Assembly (NCBI GenBank): GCA_002792135.1 | Contig: PFNU01000125.1 | Span: 1 to 13,311, forward strand | Direction of reading: 5' to 3' | DNA: 13,311 nt | Source: a bacterium (Candidatus Torokbacteria) CG_4_10_14_0_2_um_filter_35_8 | GTDB taxonomy: Bacteria > Patescibacteriota > GCA-2792135 | Shown here: positions 5,601 through 13,272 of the stretch, piece after piece | How the letters are laid out: each line of letters starts with the position of its first letter | Position numbering within the stretch: the stretch's first letter is position 1 | Notes under the pieces: generated by a model | What the model saw: the letters and a program-made list of their open reading frames with translations, nothing else | What the model was told of the DNA's origin: nothing | The model's database searches: none | Position numbers and translations under genes: made by a program

Positions 5601-6668
5601 TTAATCTTTCTTAAACTGACTAATGTCTAAATCATGAGTAAACTCTAGACCTCTTATCACTTCTCCTTCTTTTCCCAATTTGCCCAAGTCTTGACCATTG
5701 AAGATAACTTGAGTGGATTCTGCCCTTCCTGTAGTGAGAGTTATTCCTTCTTTGGCTTTAAAAACTTGTGAGGTTTGGGGGAGCATGGTTCCTTGATAAG
5801 CAAGTTTTCCATCTTCTTCTACGTAGATCCAAGCAGCTTTGGGTCCGATTCTTACTTCTAATACTAACTCTTCTCCCTTTGTATTTGATTTAGTTTCTTT
5901 AGAAGATTGTTCTCCCGATAAATCTTCTTTTTCTGTGGTAGATCCTGCCACTTCTTTATTAAGTGTGTCTTCTTGAGTTAGATATTGATCTTGTGGCAGA
6001 GAAGCATTGACCTTTCTTACTTCTGTAGTTTCTTTTTCTATTCTATTTACAGCTTTTATTTTAATAATATTAATACCATCTTGAAGTACTATTTCTTCTT
6101 TAAATCGTCCTTGTCTGTCTACAAAGATAGGTTGGTCATTAATAAAGACCATTGCTCCGATTTCAGTTTCTCCAACTATTGATATTTTGTCACCATCTAT
6201 TTCTATTTCATCTTTTGGCCTTTCTATAATAAGTTTTGGAGGTTTACCAAAGTTTGATACTTGATAGACAAGGTAACTAACGCATAAGATAAAAATTAGT
6301 ATGCCCGCGAAAATAGTAAAATTTCTAGGATTGATAACAACCCAAGGATTGATAACGCGAGTACGTATTTTGCCTTCATTTTGCTTTTCAAGTTTTTTAT
6401 TTATAAGTTCTAATTCTTTCTCATATTGAGATAGAATTTCTTTTTCATCTATTTTTAAACACTTGGTACAAGATTTTAAAAAGCCTTTTACATAAATTGG
6501 AGGAGGAAGAAGGTGAAACTTATTTTCTTCTAAATATTTTATATATCTTGGTTGGATATTGGTACGTAAAGCTAGTCTCTCAATAGAGAGCTTCATTTGT
6601 TCTCTTTTTTTTCTTAATATTTCTCCTAAAGTCTCCCCTGCTACTTTTTTGGTAGAAAAACCTTTCAT
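5601..6668 (-). CDS. RodZ-like HTH/transmembrane protein with Ig-like insert
   Basis: The 355-residue product has the architecture of RodZ-like proteins. A Cro/CI-type helix-turn-helix domain (about 12-85) shows TLGEILRKKREQMKLSIE and TNIQPRYIKYLEE, with the usual LPPPIYVKGFLKSC segment. A single membrane helix follows (about 117-137), then an Ig-like beta domain (about 144-220, with GETEIGAMVFINDQPI). After that come a Ser/Thr/Glu/Lys-rich linker (221-265) and a C-terminal DUF4115-type beta domain (266-343, with AAWIYVEEDGKLAYQGTM). In model bacteria RodZ links MreB filaments to the cell-wall machinery, the HTH part being cytoplasmic and the beta domains outside. The same role here is inference, and no mreB is in the window. 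The Ig-like insert is not part of the E. coli protein. The ATG at 6668 fits the HTH N-terminus. Confidence 0.85.
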   Translation of the reverse strand: MKGFSTKKVAGETLGEILRKKREQMKLSIERLALRTNIQPRYIKYLEENKFHLLPPPIYVKGFLKSCTKCLKIDEKEILSQYEKELELINKKLEKQNEGKIRTRVINPWVVINPRNFTIFAGILIFILCVSYLVYQVSNFGKPPKLIIERPKDEIEIDGDKISIVGETEIGAMVFINDQPIFVDRQGRFKEEIVLQDGINIIKIKAVNRIEKETTEVRKVNASLPQDQYLTQEDTLNKEVAGSTTEKEDLSGEQSSKETKSNTKGEELVLEVRIGPKAAWIYVEEDGKLAYQGTMLPQTSQVFKAKEGITLTTGRAESTQVIFNGQDLGKLGKEGEVIRGLEFTHDLDISQFKKD

Positions 6669-6754
6669 AGAAGCGTAAAGCTAAAAGTGCAAAGTGTAAA
6701 AAATATGAATTATGAATTAGGAATCAGGAGTTTAGGGATTAGGTGATAGGGATT

Positions 6755-6769
6755 TCCGCCAAAGGCGGA
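6755..6769. repeat. TCCGCC/GGCGGA intergenic hairpin, copy 3
   Basis: TCCGCC, loop AAA, GGCGGA, located in the 224-bp gap between ftsK and the RodZ-like gene. Confidence 0.75.
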
Positions 6770-6804
6770 TCTGCCTGGGGCATGAAGCCTTGGGCTGAAG
6801 GGAG

Positions 6805-6843
6805 TAGGTTGTAGAAAAGTTGCCACCTACCTCCTACAACCTA
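6805..6843. repeat. Inverted repeat downstream of ftsK
   Basis: TAGGTTGTAG (6805-6814) and CTACAACCTA (6834-6843) are perfect 10-base inverted arms with 19 bases between. A competing pair GTAGGT/ACCTAC lies in the same stretch. On the minus strand this is about 50 bases after the ftsK stop. It could help to end the ftsK message, but there is no T run directly behind it. Confidence 0.55.
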
Positions 6844-6892
6844 ACACCTAGATTATTTTTAATTTTGCATTTTGAACTTTTAATTTAATCCA

Positions 6893-9121
6893 CTAGTGCC
6901 TAGTGTCTAATTCCTCATTTATAATTTCTTCTTCTGTATCCATATTTTCTAACTCTTCAATATTCTCAATTAGTACTTCTCTTGGCTTTGAGCCATCTTG
7001 AGGTCCTACTGCCCCTCTTGCTTCAAGCATATCTAGAAGACGAGCAGCACGAGCATAGCCTATTCTAAGTCTTCTTTGCAGTAGAGATGCCGACCCTTTA
7101 CCCGCTAATATCACTACCTCCGCTGCTTCATTAAAAAGTTCGTCATCTATATCTTGCTTTAAACCACTTTTTGGAAAGATGTTTTTTTGTTCTTCTAAAA
7201 CTTCATTATTATATTGAGGGTTTGTTTTTTCTCTCAAAAAGTCGACTACTTTCTTGATTTCTTCTTCTGATATATAAGCGCCTTGCAACCTTTTTGGTTT
7301 AGCAATATCAGCAGGAAGGTAAAGCATATCCCCATTTCCTAAAAGCTTCTCTGCACCGGCTGAATCTATGATAGTTCGAGAATCTATTTGTGATGCTGTA
7401 AGGAAAGCAATTCTTGCAGTGATATTAGCTTTAATAAGACCAGTGATAACGTCAACTGATGGTCTTTGTGTTGCTACAATAAGATGCAAGCCTACTGCTC
7501 TTGATAATTGTGCAAGCCGTACAATAGCTTGTTCTGCATCTCGTCCTGCAGTATGCATTAAATCTGCAAGTTCATCAATAATTATCACGATATAGGGCAT
7601 TTTTTCTTCACAGTCCCTGTTGTAGTTTTCAATGTTTTGCTTTACAGCTTCAGATAGAATATTATAGCGTCTTTCCATTTCCTGGCAGCACCATCTTAGC
7701 GCATTAATAGCTTTTTGAGTATCAGTAACAATGGGTGTTAAAAGGTGAGGGATATCATTATACAAAGTAAGGTCAACTCTTTTAGGATCAATAATTATAA
7801 ATTTTAAAGTTTTGGGAGAGTTTTGATAAAGGAGAGTAGTAATAATGCTATTTAAACATACTGTTTTTCCGGATCCCGTTGCTCCTGCAACAAGAAGATG
7901 GGGCATGGTTTTTAGATCAGCTACCTCAGGATTTCCTGCCACATTTCGTCCTAGAGCTATTTTGAGATTAGAAGGAAATTTTCTAAGTTCTTCTGATTCT
8001 AAAATTCCTCTTAGTCTTACTGTCGCGACTTTCTTGTTAGGCACTTCCATCCCTACCCAGGATTTACCAGGGATAGGTGCTTCTATTCTAATAGGGTGTG
8101 CTGCAAGCGCAAGTGATAGATCATTCTGCAAAGTAGTGATTTGAGAGAGCTTAACCCCTATTTTTGGCCTTACGGTGTATTGAGTAACAGTAGGTCCAAT
8201 ATTAATTTCTCCTATTTCTACTTCGATACCGAAATCTGCTAACGTTTTTTGAATAATGCTAGCGTTCTTTTCTACATTACCTGAAGCAGGGATAGATACT
8301 TCCTCAGAAAGAAGAGACAAGGGAAGTGGCTCAAAGCTTGGATCTCTGTAATACTCTTGTCTTTCTCTTGCTTTTTGTTTTAAATCAATGCTTTGCGTTC
8401 TAGCCCCGATTTTTTCTAAAAGACCTTTTCTAATGCCTTTTTGGTTGCCATTTTTCACTATTAGAGATGCTTTTCTCCCTTTGATACTAACTTCCTTTTC
8501 TTGACTTATTTTTTCAGGAAAAACATGAAGTTTTTCTAAAATAGTTTTAATATCAAAAAGTGAAGCATTTAGTCCTACAAGTAGGCCGATGATAGAGAGG
8601 GCGAATAGAATAATGAAACTTCCGATTGCGCCAATAGTTTTAAGAAAAGGATAACTTACAATATAGCCAACATATCCTCCGCCAGAACCACTTAAAATTA
8701 CCTCAAACCTTTGTCCTTCTTTTTGGAATATGTGGAAAACTGCGAGAAGAGAGACAAAAAGTAAAAGAAATCCTAAATAGTTTAAAGCACCTATAGTAGT
8801 AAATTTATATGCTTCATCTTCTTCTTCCTTTGAATCTTCTAGGTCTTTCTCTTTTCCTTCTCTAAGTTTTAAGAAAGCGATGGCGAATAGAATAAATGGC
8901 ACTAAGAATCTTCCCCACCCAAAGCTTAAAAATAGAGCATCATTAATTATTCTACCCAAAGCTCCTGCTTTGCCGGCAAGGCTTAAGATCGTTATTAAAC
9001 ATAAAGCAAGAAGTCCTACAAAAACTACTCCTCTTTCTGTTTCAGGACTCATTATCCATTTTTTCTCTTGTTGTCTTAAGAGTTTTTTTCTTTTTGAGTA
9101 TCTTCTTTTTTTTCTAGCCAT
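6893..9121 (-). CDS. ftsK: DNA translocase FtsK/SpoIIIE
   Basis: FtsK anchors at the division septum and pumps double-stranded DNA so that chromosome termini clear the closing septum. The 742-residue product has a very basic N-terminus (KKRRYSKRKKLLRQQ), about four membrane helices (32-52, 64-84, 113-133, 162-184) and a short linker (about 190-280). The motor follows: the alpha domain, Walker A GATGSGKT (413-420), Walker B IVIIIDELAD (511-520) and VATQRPSVDVITG (549-561). The C-terminal winged-helix gamma domain (about 662-718, with GSASLLQRRLRIGYARAARLLD) normally reads KOPS/SRS-type sites. The linker is short, as in SpoIIIE-type proteins and unlike E. coli FtsK. The ATG at 9121 is preceded by a good promoter. 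Confidence 0.97.
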   Translation of the reverse strand: MARKKRRYSKRKKLLRQQEKKWIMSPETERGVVFVGLLALCLITILSLAGKAGALGRIINDALFLSFGWGRFLVPFILFAIAFLKLREGKEKDLEDSKEEEDEAYKFTTIGALNYLGFLLLFVSLLAVFHIFQKEGQRFEVILSGSGGGYVGYIVSYPFLKTIGAIGSFIILFALSIIGLLVGLNASLFDIKTILEKLHVFPEKISQEKEVSIKGRKASLIVKNGNQKGIRKGLLEKIGARTQSIDLKQKARERQEYYRDPSFEPLPLSLLSEEVSIPASGNVEKNASIIQKTLADFGIEVEIGEINIGPTVTQYTVRPKIGVKLSQITTLQNDLSLALAAHPIRIEAPIPGKSWVGMEVPNKKVATVRLRGILESEELRKFPSNLKIALGRNVAGNPEVADLKTMPHLLVAGATGSGKTVCLNSIITTLLYQNSPKTLKFIIIDPKRVDLTLYNDIPHLLTPIVTDTQKAINALRWCCQEMERRYNILSEAVKQNIENYNRDCEEKMPYIVIIIDELADLMHTAGRDAEQAIVRLAQLSRAVGLHLIVATQRPSVDVITGLIKANITARIAFLTASQIDSRTIIDSAGAEKLLGNGDMLYLPADIAKPKRLQGAYISEEEIKKVVDFLREKTNPQYNNEVLEEQKNIFPKSGLKQDIDDELFNEAAEVVILAGKGSASLLQRRLRIGYARAARLLDMLEARGAVGPQDGSKPREVLIENIEELENMDTEEEIINEELDTRH

Positions 9122-9151
9122 TTTTTGTGTAATAAGGCTATTCTCTAGATT

Positions 9152-9180
9152 ATTATAGTATTTAGCTGAGCTTAAGTAAA
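9152..9180 (-). promoter_or_regulatory. ftsK promoter
   Basis: On the minus strand, TTTACT (9175-9180), a 17-base spacer and a perfect TATAAT (9152-9157) lie 31 bases before the ftsK ATG. The predicted start point is near 9145, leaving a short leader. Confidence 0.6.
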
Positions 9181-9195
9181 GGAGGGGATTAGGAG

Positions 9196-9215
9196 TTAGG
9201 AATTAGGAAGTCAGG
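9196..9215. repeat. TTAGGAA-type intergenic block, copy 2
   Basis: This 20-mer differs from the copies at 3721 and 12154 by one base (GTCAGG in place of GTTAGG). Degenerate ATTAGG units continue on both sides, over 9185-9240. Confidence 0.7.
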
Positions 9216-9393
9216 GTATTAGATTATTAGGATTATTAGGAACTAGCAAATTAAAAATTAAAAATGTCTACTATGGTAGACCAGCCTGGGACTGGTAAAA
9301 TCCAAAATTCTTAGAAACCAGGACTAGGAGCTAATGAATTGGAACTCTGAATTCCTACTTTTAGTTTTGTATTTTGAGCTTCGTGCTTACTTA

Positions 9394-9422
9394 TTGCCAA
9401 ATATACAGATAATCTGTAAAAT
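9394..9422 (+). promoter_or_regulatory. Promoter of the ABC transporter genes with internal operator-like palindrome
   Basis: TTGCCA (9394-9399, five of six), a spacer of exactly 17 bases and TAAAAT (9417-9422, five of six) form a good sigma70-type promoter, with a start point near 9429. Between and overlapping the boxes lies the palindrome TACAGAT-A-ATCTGTA (9404-9418). A protein bound there would cover the -35/-10 spacer, which is the usual way a repressor works. No regulator gene is adjacent. Confidence 0.6.
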
Positions 9423-9440
9423 AGCAGTAAATATGAGAAA

Positions 9441-9454
9441 TTGGTAATTACCAA
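9441..9454. promoter_or_regulatory. Second palindrome in the ABC leader
   Basis: TTGGTAATTACCAA is a perfect 14-base palindrome about 12-25 bases after the predicted transcription start and 19 bases before the ATG. It may be a second binding site, with a sequence unlike the first, or a leader hairpin near the start codon. Confidence 0.45.
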
Positions 9455-9473
9455 AGAATTTCTATGAAAAATT

Positions 9474-10145
9474 ATGAAAAATATTATAGAACTAAAAAAT
9501 GTTACCAAAGAATACCGATCCGGAGGAAATACTGTTCTTGCTTTGAAAGATGTTGATTTTGACCTTAGCCAGGGAGAAAGTGCTGCGATAGTTGGTCCTT
9601 CAGGATCAGGTAAAACCACATTTTTACAGCTTATTGGAGGACTTGATACTCCTACTTCTGGAGAAGTTTTTATAAACGGGGATTTAATAAATAATTTGAA
9701 AGATGATGAGCTTTCTAGGTTAAGAAATAAAACTATTGGTTTTGTTTTTCAGTTTTTTAATTTGCAAGATTATTATACTGCCAAAGAAAATGTCGCTATT
9801 CCTTTAATAATCTCTGGGAAAGATGAGAAAAAAGCACTAGAAAAAGCTGAGAAATTATTGGGTCAAGTTGGTTTATCTAAAAGGGTAGACCACAAACCAA
9901 ATCAAATGTCCGGAGGAGAAATGCAGAGAGTAGCAATTGCTCGAAGTCTTGCAAATAACCCTAAAGTAATCTTGGCAGATGAGCCAACAGGAAACCTTGA
10001 TAAAGATAATGCTACAAAAGTATTAGATCTATTTAAAGAAATTTCCAAATCCGGAGTTAGTGTTATTACAGTCACTCACGACACAAGAATAAGTGCTTAT
10101 TTTGATAATGTGGTTAGTCTTGAGGACGGAGAGATCACATCTTAA
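9474..10145 (+). CDS. ABC transporter ATP-binding protein, MacB/LolD/FtsE type
   Basis: This cytoplasmic ATPase subunit couples ATP hydrolysis to an FtsX/MacB-fold permease. The 223-residue product is the standard size for a stand-alone subunit. It shows Walker A GPSGSGKT (41-48), the Q-loop in FVFQFFNL (Gln93), the signature MSGGEMQRVAIAR (145-157), Walker B VILADEPTGNLD (165-176) and the switch histidine THD (His202). DEPTGNLD together with GFVFQFFNL is typical of the lipoprotein-release/MacB/FtsE group. The next gene encodes a permease of the matching fold on the same strand, so they very likely form one transporter. They are separated by 243 bases of repeat sequence, which is unusual for such a pair. 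The substrate cannot be read from sequence. Confidence 0.95.
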   Translation: MKNIIELKNVTKEYRSGGNTVLALKDVDFDLSQGESAAIVGPSGSGKTTFLQLIGGLDTPTSGEVFINGDLINNLKDDELSRLRNKTIGFVFQFFNLQDYYTAKENVAIPLIISGKDEKKALEKAEKLLGQVGLSKRVDHKPNQMSGGEMQRVAIARSLANNPKVILADEPTGNLDKDNATKVLDLFKEISKSGVSVITVTHDTRISAYFDNVVSLEDGEITS

Positions 10146-10238
10146 TAGTTCTCAGTTGTAATAATCTGGTGTACAAAGCTTAAAGAAGATTCTGAATATT
10201 AGAGGCCGCAGATTTCTAATGACAAATTACTAATTTGT

Positions 10239-10312
10239 AATCAAATCCCAATTTAAAAATGACCAATGACCGAAAACTTGGACATTTTGGCATTAGACAT
10301 TGGGATTTGATT
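10239..10312. repeat. Inverted repeat between ATPase and permease genes
   Basis: AATCAAATCCCAAT (10239-10252) and ATTGGGATTTGATT (10299-10312) are perfect 14-base inverted arms enclosing 46 bases, with shorter inverted pieces inside (CCAATG/CATTGG). It sits at the centre of the 243-base gap, directly before a TCCGCC hairpin. No T run follows. It resembles a small non-coding repeat element more than a terminator. Confidence 0.7.
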
Positions 10313-10337
10313 TCCGCCTTCGCTATGCTTCGGCGGA
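10313..10337. repeat. TCCGCC/GGCGGA intergenic hairpin, copy 4
   Basis: TCCGCC (10313-10318) and GGCGGA (10332-10337) enclose a 13-base loop. It follows directly after the right arm of the preceding inverted repeat. Confidence 0.7.
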
Positions 10338-10388
10338 TCAGCTGTGGCTGAAGAAATTAGAAATTCTTAATTAGGTATTTATATTATT

Positions 10389-12152
10389 ATGTTTCCAATT
10401 TCGCAAATCATCAAAGTAAGTAATAGAAAGTTTAGCAAAAATAAGATTAGGTCTTTATTTGTTATTTTGCCTGTCGCTTTTTTAGTAATGGTGGTGTTTT
10501 TAGCAACAAGTGAGACAAAAAGTCTTTCTAAGATCGTGGAGGATAAAATTTTTAGTTTTCTAGAAGATAGAAGTAAGATTATTAATCTTTCAAATACTTT
10601 TACATCCCTTTTTAGTGGCGAAGATAGTATGGAATTTACGGATGAAGATTTGGAAAGTATAAAAAATATAACAAATGTTCAAAGTGCCGAGCTTTTGTAT
10701 CCAGCTCCTATTAAAAATATAAAAGCATTGGCTGTTTTTGAAGATAAAGATATTTCTCTGTATGAAATGGCAGGACTAGGATTAGAGTTTGCAGCACAGT
10801 ATACAGATAAACCTTTTGAGTATCATGAAGATAAGCCGATTCCAATAATTTTAAGTATGAGTGATTTTTCTGAGACATATGAAGATTGGCAAGGAAAAGA
10901 CAAAATTGAAATTAGCTACAATGAAGATTTAGCTCTTGGGACATCAGAGGAAAAACCCATAAAAAGAAAAGTAATTCAATATGAAAAAGATGAGTTGATC
11001 GGGAAAGTTATTAGTATACATTTTGGTGGACTTGAGGATTTTCCTACCTTTAAAAAAGATTATGATTATAATAGGGAAAAAGTAACATATACGAAAATCA
11101 GTAAGAAAGAGATAGATAAGAAGGTTAAGGATCGTAAAGAAAGTCTATCCAAATATTTTGATTATGAAAAAATATCTGCTGAAATAAAGTTCGATTTTGT
11201 AATTTTGGGAATTGAAGAGAGTAGGGTAAATCGTACAAGTTATGTACCCAAAGAATTTGCAGACGAACTTACAAGAAAATATTTTGAAAATTACAATAAT
11301 GCAAGAAATAATAAAAAAATCTCCCAAAACGAACTAGATAATTTGTATCAAGGTTTAGAGCGTATAGAAGGGCGTATATCAAAACCATGTTCTCAAAGTG
11401 AGATATTTCTTGGGGTAGATCTTGAGGGTTTAACTCCTTCTACAGGAGAAGATCAAGAAGAATATTTATATTATATTCCAGGACTTGTAACTACATTACC
11501 AGAAAAAAGTGATTTGCCAGTCGAATACAATGGAAAACTAGATCTTAGTAAAGAAATTCCTGTAGAGAAAAATACGATCCTTATTCAGATAAACGACGGA
11601 GAAAATCGAGAACAAGTTCTCGATGATTTAAATAATATGGGTTATGAATATGCTGACCTTAGCTTTACTGGGCTCTTTGGAGGCATAAGGAATGTTTTCT
11701 ACAAAATACTAAACTTTCTAGTAGCAATATTTATGTTTATTGGAGGAATAATCATCCTTATTACTATGGGTAAGTTTGTAAGTGATAGTAGAAAGGAAAT
11801 AGGTGTTTTTCGGGCGATTGGAGCAACAAAGAACGATATTAGAAAAATTTTTATTGGTCAGGCAATTTATTATGTATTTATAGGGTACCTTCTCGGTGTT
11901 ATTCTTGGAGGAATCCTCATGTTTGCCTTAAGTTCTAGAATAGGGGTATCAGTAAATAATGTGCTTGGCGAAATTATTGGATCTGTCCTTCCTTTTACTA
12001 TCGAAGTTACTTGGAAAGATTTTATCAGTGTAGATATTGTAAGGATGGGAGTATTTAGCCTTGTCTTATTTGGGTTTACTTTTTTTGTTTCCTTAATTCC
12101 TGCAAATAATGCTTCGAAGGTTAGTCCTATTGAGGCGATTAGAAACGAATGA
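10389..12152 (+). CDS. ABC transporter permease, FtsX/MacB fold with large outer domain
   Basis: This is the membrane subunit that should pair with the preceding ATPase. Its 587 residues follow the MacB layout: a cytoplasmic start (QIIKVSNRKFSKNKIRS), a first helix (about 22-40), a long extracytoplasmic domain (about 41-435) and three further helices (about 437-460, 488-513, 550-570). Between helices two and three stands the coupling segment SRKEIGVFRAIGATKNDIRK (467-486), and the C-terminus is NASKVSPIEAIRNE. Both are hallmarks of the FtsX domain. The outer domain is highly charged, longer than in typical MacB, and not recognised as a named domain; a single cysteine is seen in it (Cys334). 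Proteins of this class act on lipoproteins, peptides or cell-wall enzymes by mechanical coupling. Which of these applies here is unknown. The ATG has no Shine-Dalgarno sequence. The stop is TGA, and a TTAGGAA block begins at once. Confidence 0.9.
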   Translation: MFPISQIIKVSNRKFSKNKIRSLFVILPVAFLVMVVFLATSETKSLSKIVEDKIFSFLEDRSKIINLSNTFTSLFSGEDSMEFTDEDLESIKNITNVQSAELLYPAPIKNIKALAVFEDKDISLYEMAGLGLEFAAQYTDKPFEYHEDKPIPIILSMSDFSETYEDWQGKDKIEISYNEDLALGTSEEKPIKRKVIQYEKDELIGKVISIHFGGLEDFPTFKKDYDYNREKVTYTKISKKEIDKKVKDRKESLSKYFDYEKISAEIKFDFVILGIEESRVNRTSYVPKEFADELTRKYFENYNNARNNKKISQNELDNLYQGLERIEGRISKPCSQSEIFLGVDLEGLTPSTGEDQEEYLYYIPGLVTTLPEKSDLPVEYNGKLDLSKEIPVEKNTILIQINDGENREQVLDDLNNMGYEYADLSFTGLFGGIRNVFYKILNFLVAIFMFIGGIIILITMGKFVSDSRKEIGVFRAIGATKNDIRKIFIGQAIYYVFIGYLLGVILGGILMFALSSRIGVSVNNVLGEIIGSVLPFTIEVTWKDFISVDIVRMGVFSLVLFGFTFFVSLIPANNASKVSPIEAIRNE

Positions 12153-12153
12153 T

Positions 12154-12173
12154 TTAGGAATTAGGAAGTTAGG
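12154..12173. repeat. TTAGGAA-type intergenic block, copy 3
   Basis: An exact copy of the 20-mer TTAGGAATTAGGAAGTTAGG begins two bases after the permease stop, as copy 1 begins shortly after the ssb stop. A further GAATTAG unit follows. Confidence 0.75.
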
Positions 12174-12251
12174 AATTAGCTTGTGCCGTAATACGGTACT
12201 TGTAGGGAATTAGTTTTTAGAGGTTAGATTATGGATTATAGTTCAGCTTAC

Positions 12252-12266
12252 TCCGCCTGAGGCGGA
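12252..12266. repeat. TCCGCC/GGCGGA intergenic hairpin, copy 5
   Basis: TCCGCC, loop TGA, GGCGGA, in the 170-base gap between the permease and the last gene. Confidence 0.75.
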
Positions 12267-12322
12267 CTAGGAAATTAGAAATCATAGGTTATTTTGTAAA
12301 TAGTAATTAGTTTACTAAATCT

Positions 12323-13249
12323 ATGAAAAAAATCAGAACATTTTTCTTTTCTTTGGTAAAGTCTATTTCTTCACCGTCTTATTATAAAGACGTGCTTAAG
12401 GCTCCGGCCTCATTTTCTTGGAAGTATTTTTTTGCTTTTTATTTTCTTGTTACGATTATTACTCTGGCATCAATTGCTGTTTCACTTTTTAAGTTTGATA
12501 TTAATGAAGTAGCAGATAAAGCAGTTAATGTCTATCCAAAAGATTTAGAAATAAAAGTAGAAGATGGCAGGCTTTCCGTAAACCAGAAGCTTCCTTATGA
12601 AATTGAGTTTCCATCTGATGTACAAGAAGAAAATTTGCCATCTAAAATAATAGTTTTTGATTCAGATGAAAACGTAAAAGGAGTTAGAGACGTGAAAGAC
12701 CGTGATGCGGTTGTGGTATTAACAGAATCAACAATGTATTTTCTTGCAGAAAGCGATACTGGAGAGATAAGAGTTTACTCAATTCCTGAAGACAGTGGCA
12801 AGTTTACTATTAACTATGAAAAAATTAATAATTTAAAAGAAAGAATTGTAAATTATCCTTTGATGAAAGGTAAGATTTATATTTTTATTATTCTGCTATT
12901 CTTGCTTATCGTAATGTATCCATTTCTTGTCATTATTTCTCTTATCACTCTTCTTATTTATGCTTTAGTTACTTATGGCATGGTATCAATCTTTATGAAG
13001 GATAAAGAACTGTCTTACTCTAAGGTCTTACAGATAACTTTTCATTCTGTTACTCTGATTGTAATCATTAATCTTTTGTTTTCTCAGTTTGGTGTTCACT
13101 TTTTTGGAGGTTGGATCTTTTTCTTTGCTTATCTTATTTGGACAATATTTATAATATCGGTATTGGATATTAAGAAAGATCAGAGAAAGGCGCCGGTGCA
13201 GATTGCATCTGAGATAAATTCTAAGGAGAAACCTAAAGATGATAAATGA
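12323..13249 (+). CDS. DUF1189-like polytopic membrane protein
   Basis: A 308-residue membrane protein whose start, FFFSLVKSISSPSYYKDVLKAP beginning at residue 7, resembles the DUF1189 family, in which a SPxFY-type motif precedes the first helix. The first helix lies at about 34-56. An outer domain of about 120 residues, rich in charged residues and beta-like, follows (60-180). About four helices come next (184-205, 206-225, 238-255, 262-282), and the C-terminus is lysine-rich and hydrophilic. The function of the family is not known to me. It follows the ABC permease on the same strand after 170 bases of repeats and is closed by a terminator, so it may belong to the same transcription unit. 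The family assignment is by motif impression only. Confidence 0.7.
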   Translation: MKKIRTFFFSLVKSISSPSYYKDVLKAPASFSWKYFFAFYFLVTIITLASIAVSLFKFDINEVADKAVNVYPKDLEIKVEDGRLSVNQKLPYEIEFPSDVQEENLPSKIIVFDSDENVKGVRDVKDRDAVVVLTESTMYFLAESDTGEIRVYSIPEDSGKFTINYEKINNLKERIVNYPLMKGKIYIFIILLFLLIVMYPFLVIISLITLLIYALVTYGMVSIFMKDKELSYSKVLQITFHSVTLIVIINLLFSQFGVHFFGGWIFFFAYLIWTIFIISVLDIKKDQRKAPVQIASEINSKEKPKDDK

Positions 13250-13272
13250 TATAATTTTTTAGTAATTAAAAA

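Larger units (their letters stand above)
9122..9473. other. 352-bp divergent intergenic region, ftsK / ABC transporter
   Basis: This gap holds the ftsK promoter on the minus strand (9152-9180), a TTAGGAA repeat block (9185-9240), two small hairpins (9266-9281 GTCTAC/GTAGAC; 9280-9296 ACCAG/CTGGT), and the ABC promoter with its two palindromes (9394-9454). Between 9300 and 9390 only AT-rich sequence without a recognisable element is seen. Confidence 0.7.

Noticed and set aside
7368..8144. Plus-strand frames (7368-7595, 7845-8144) inside ftsK
   Set aside because: They are antisense readings of the conserved FtsK motor domain with no homology of their own.
9311..9619. Open frame of 102 codons on the minus strand over the ABC ATPase start
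   Set aside because: It overlaps the promoter and the Walker A region of a clear ATPase gene, and its sequence is the reverse reading of the conserved GPSGSGKT region.
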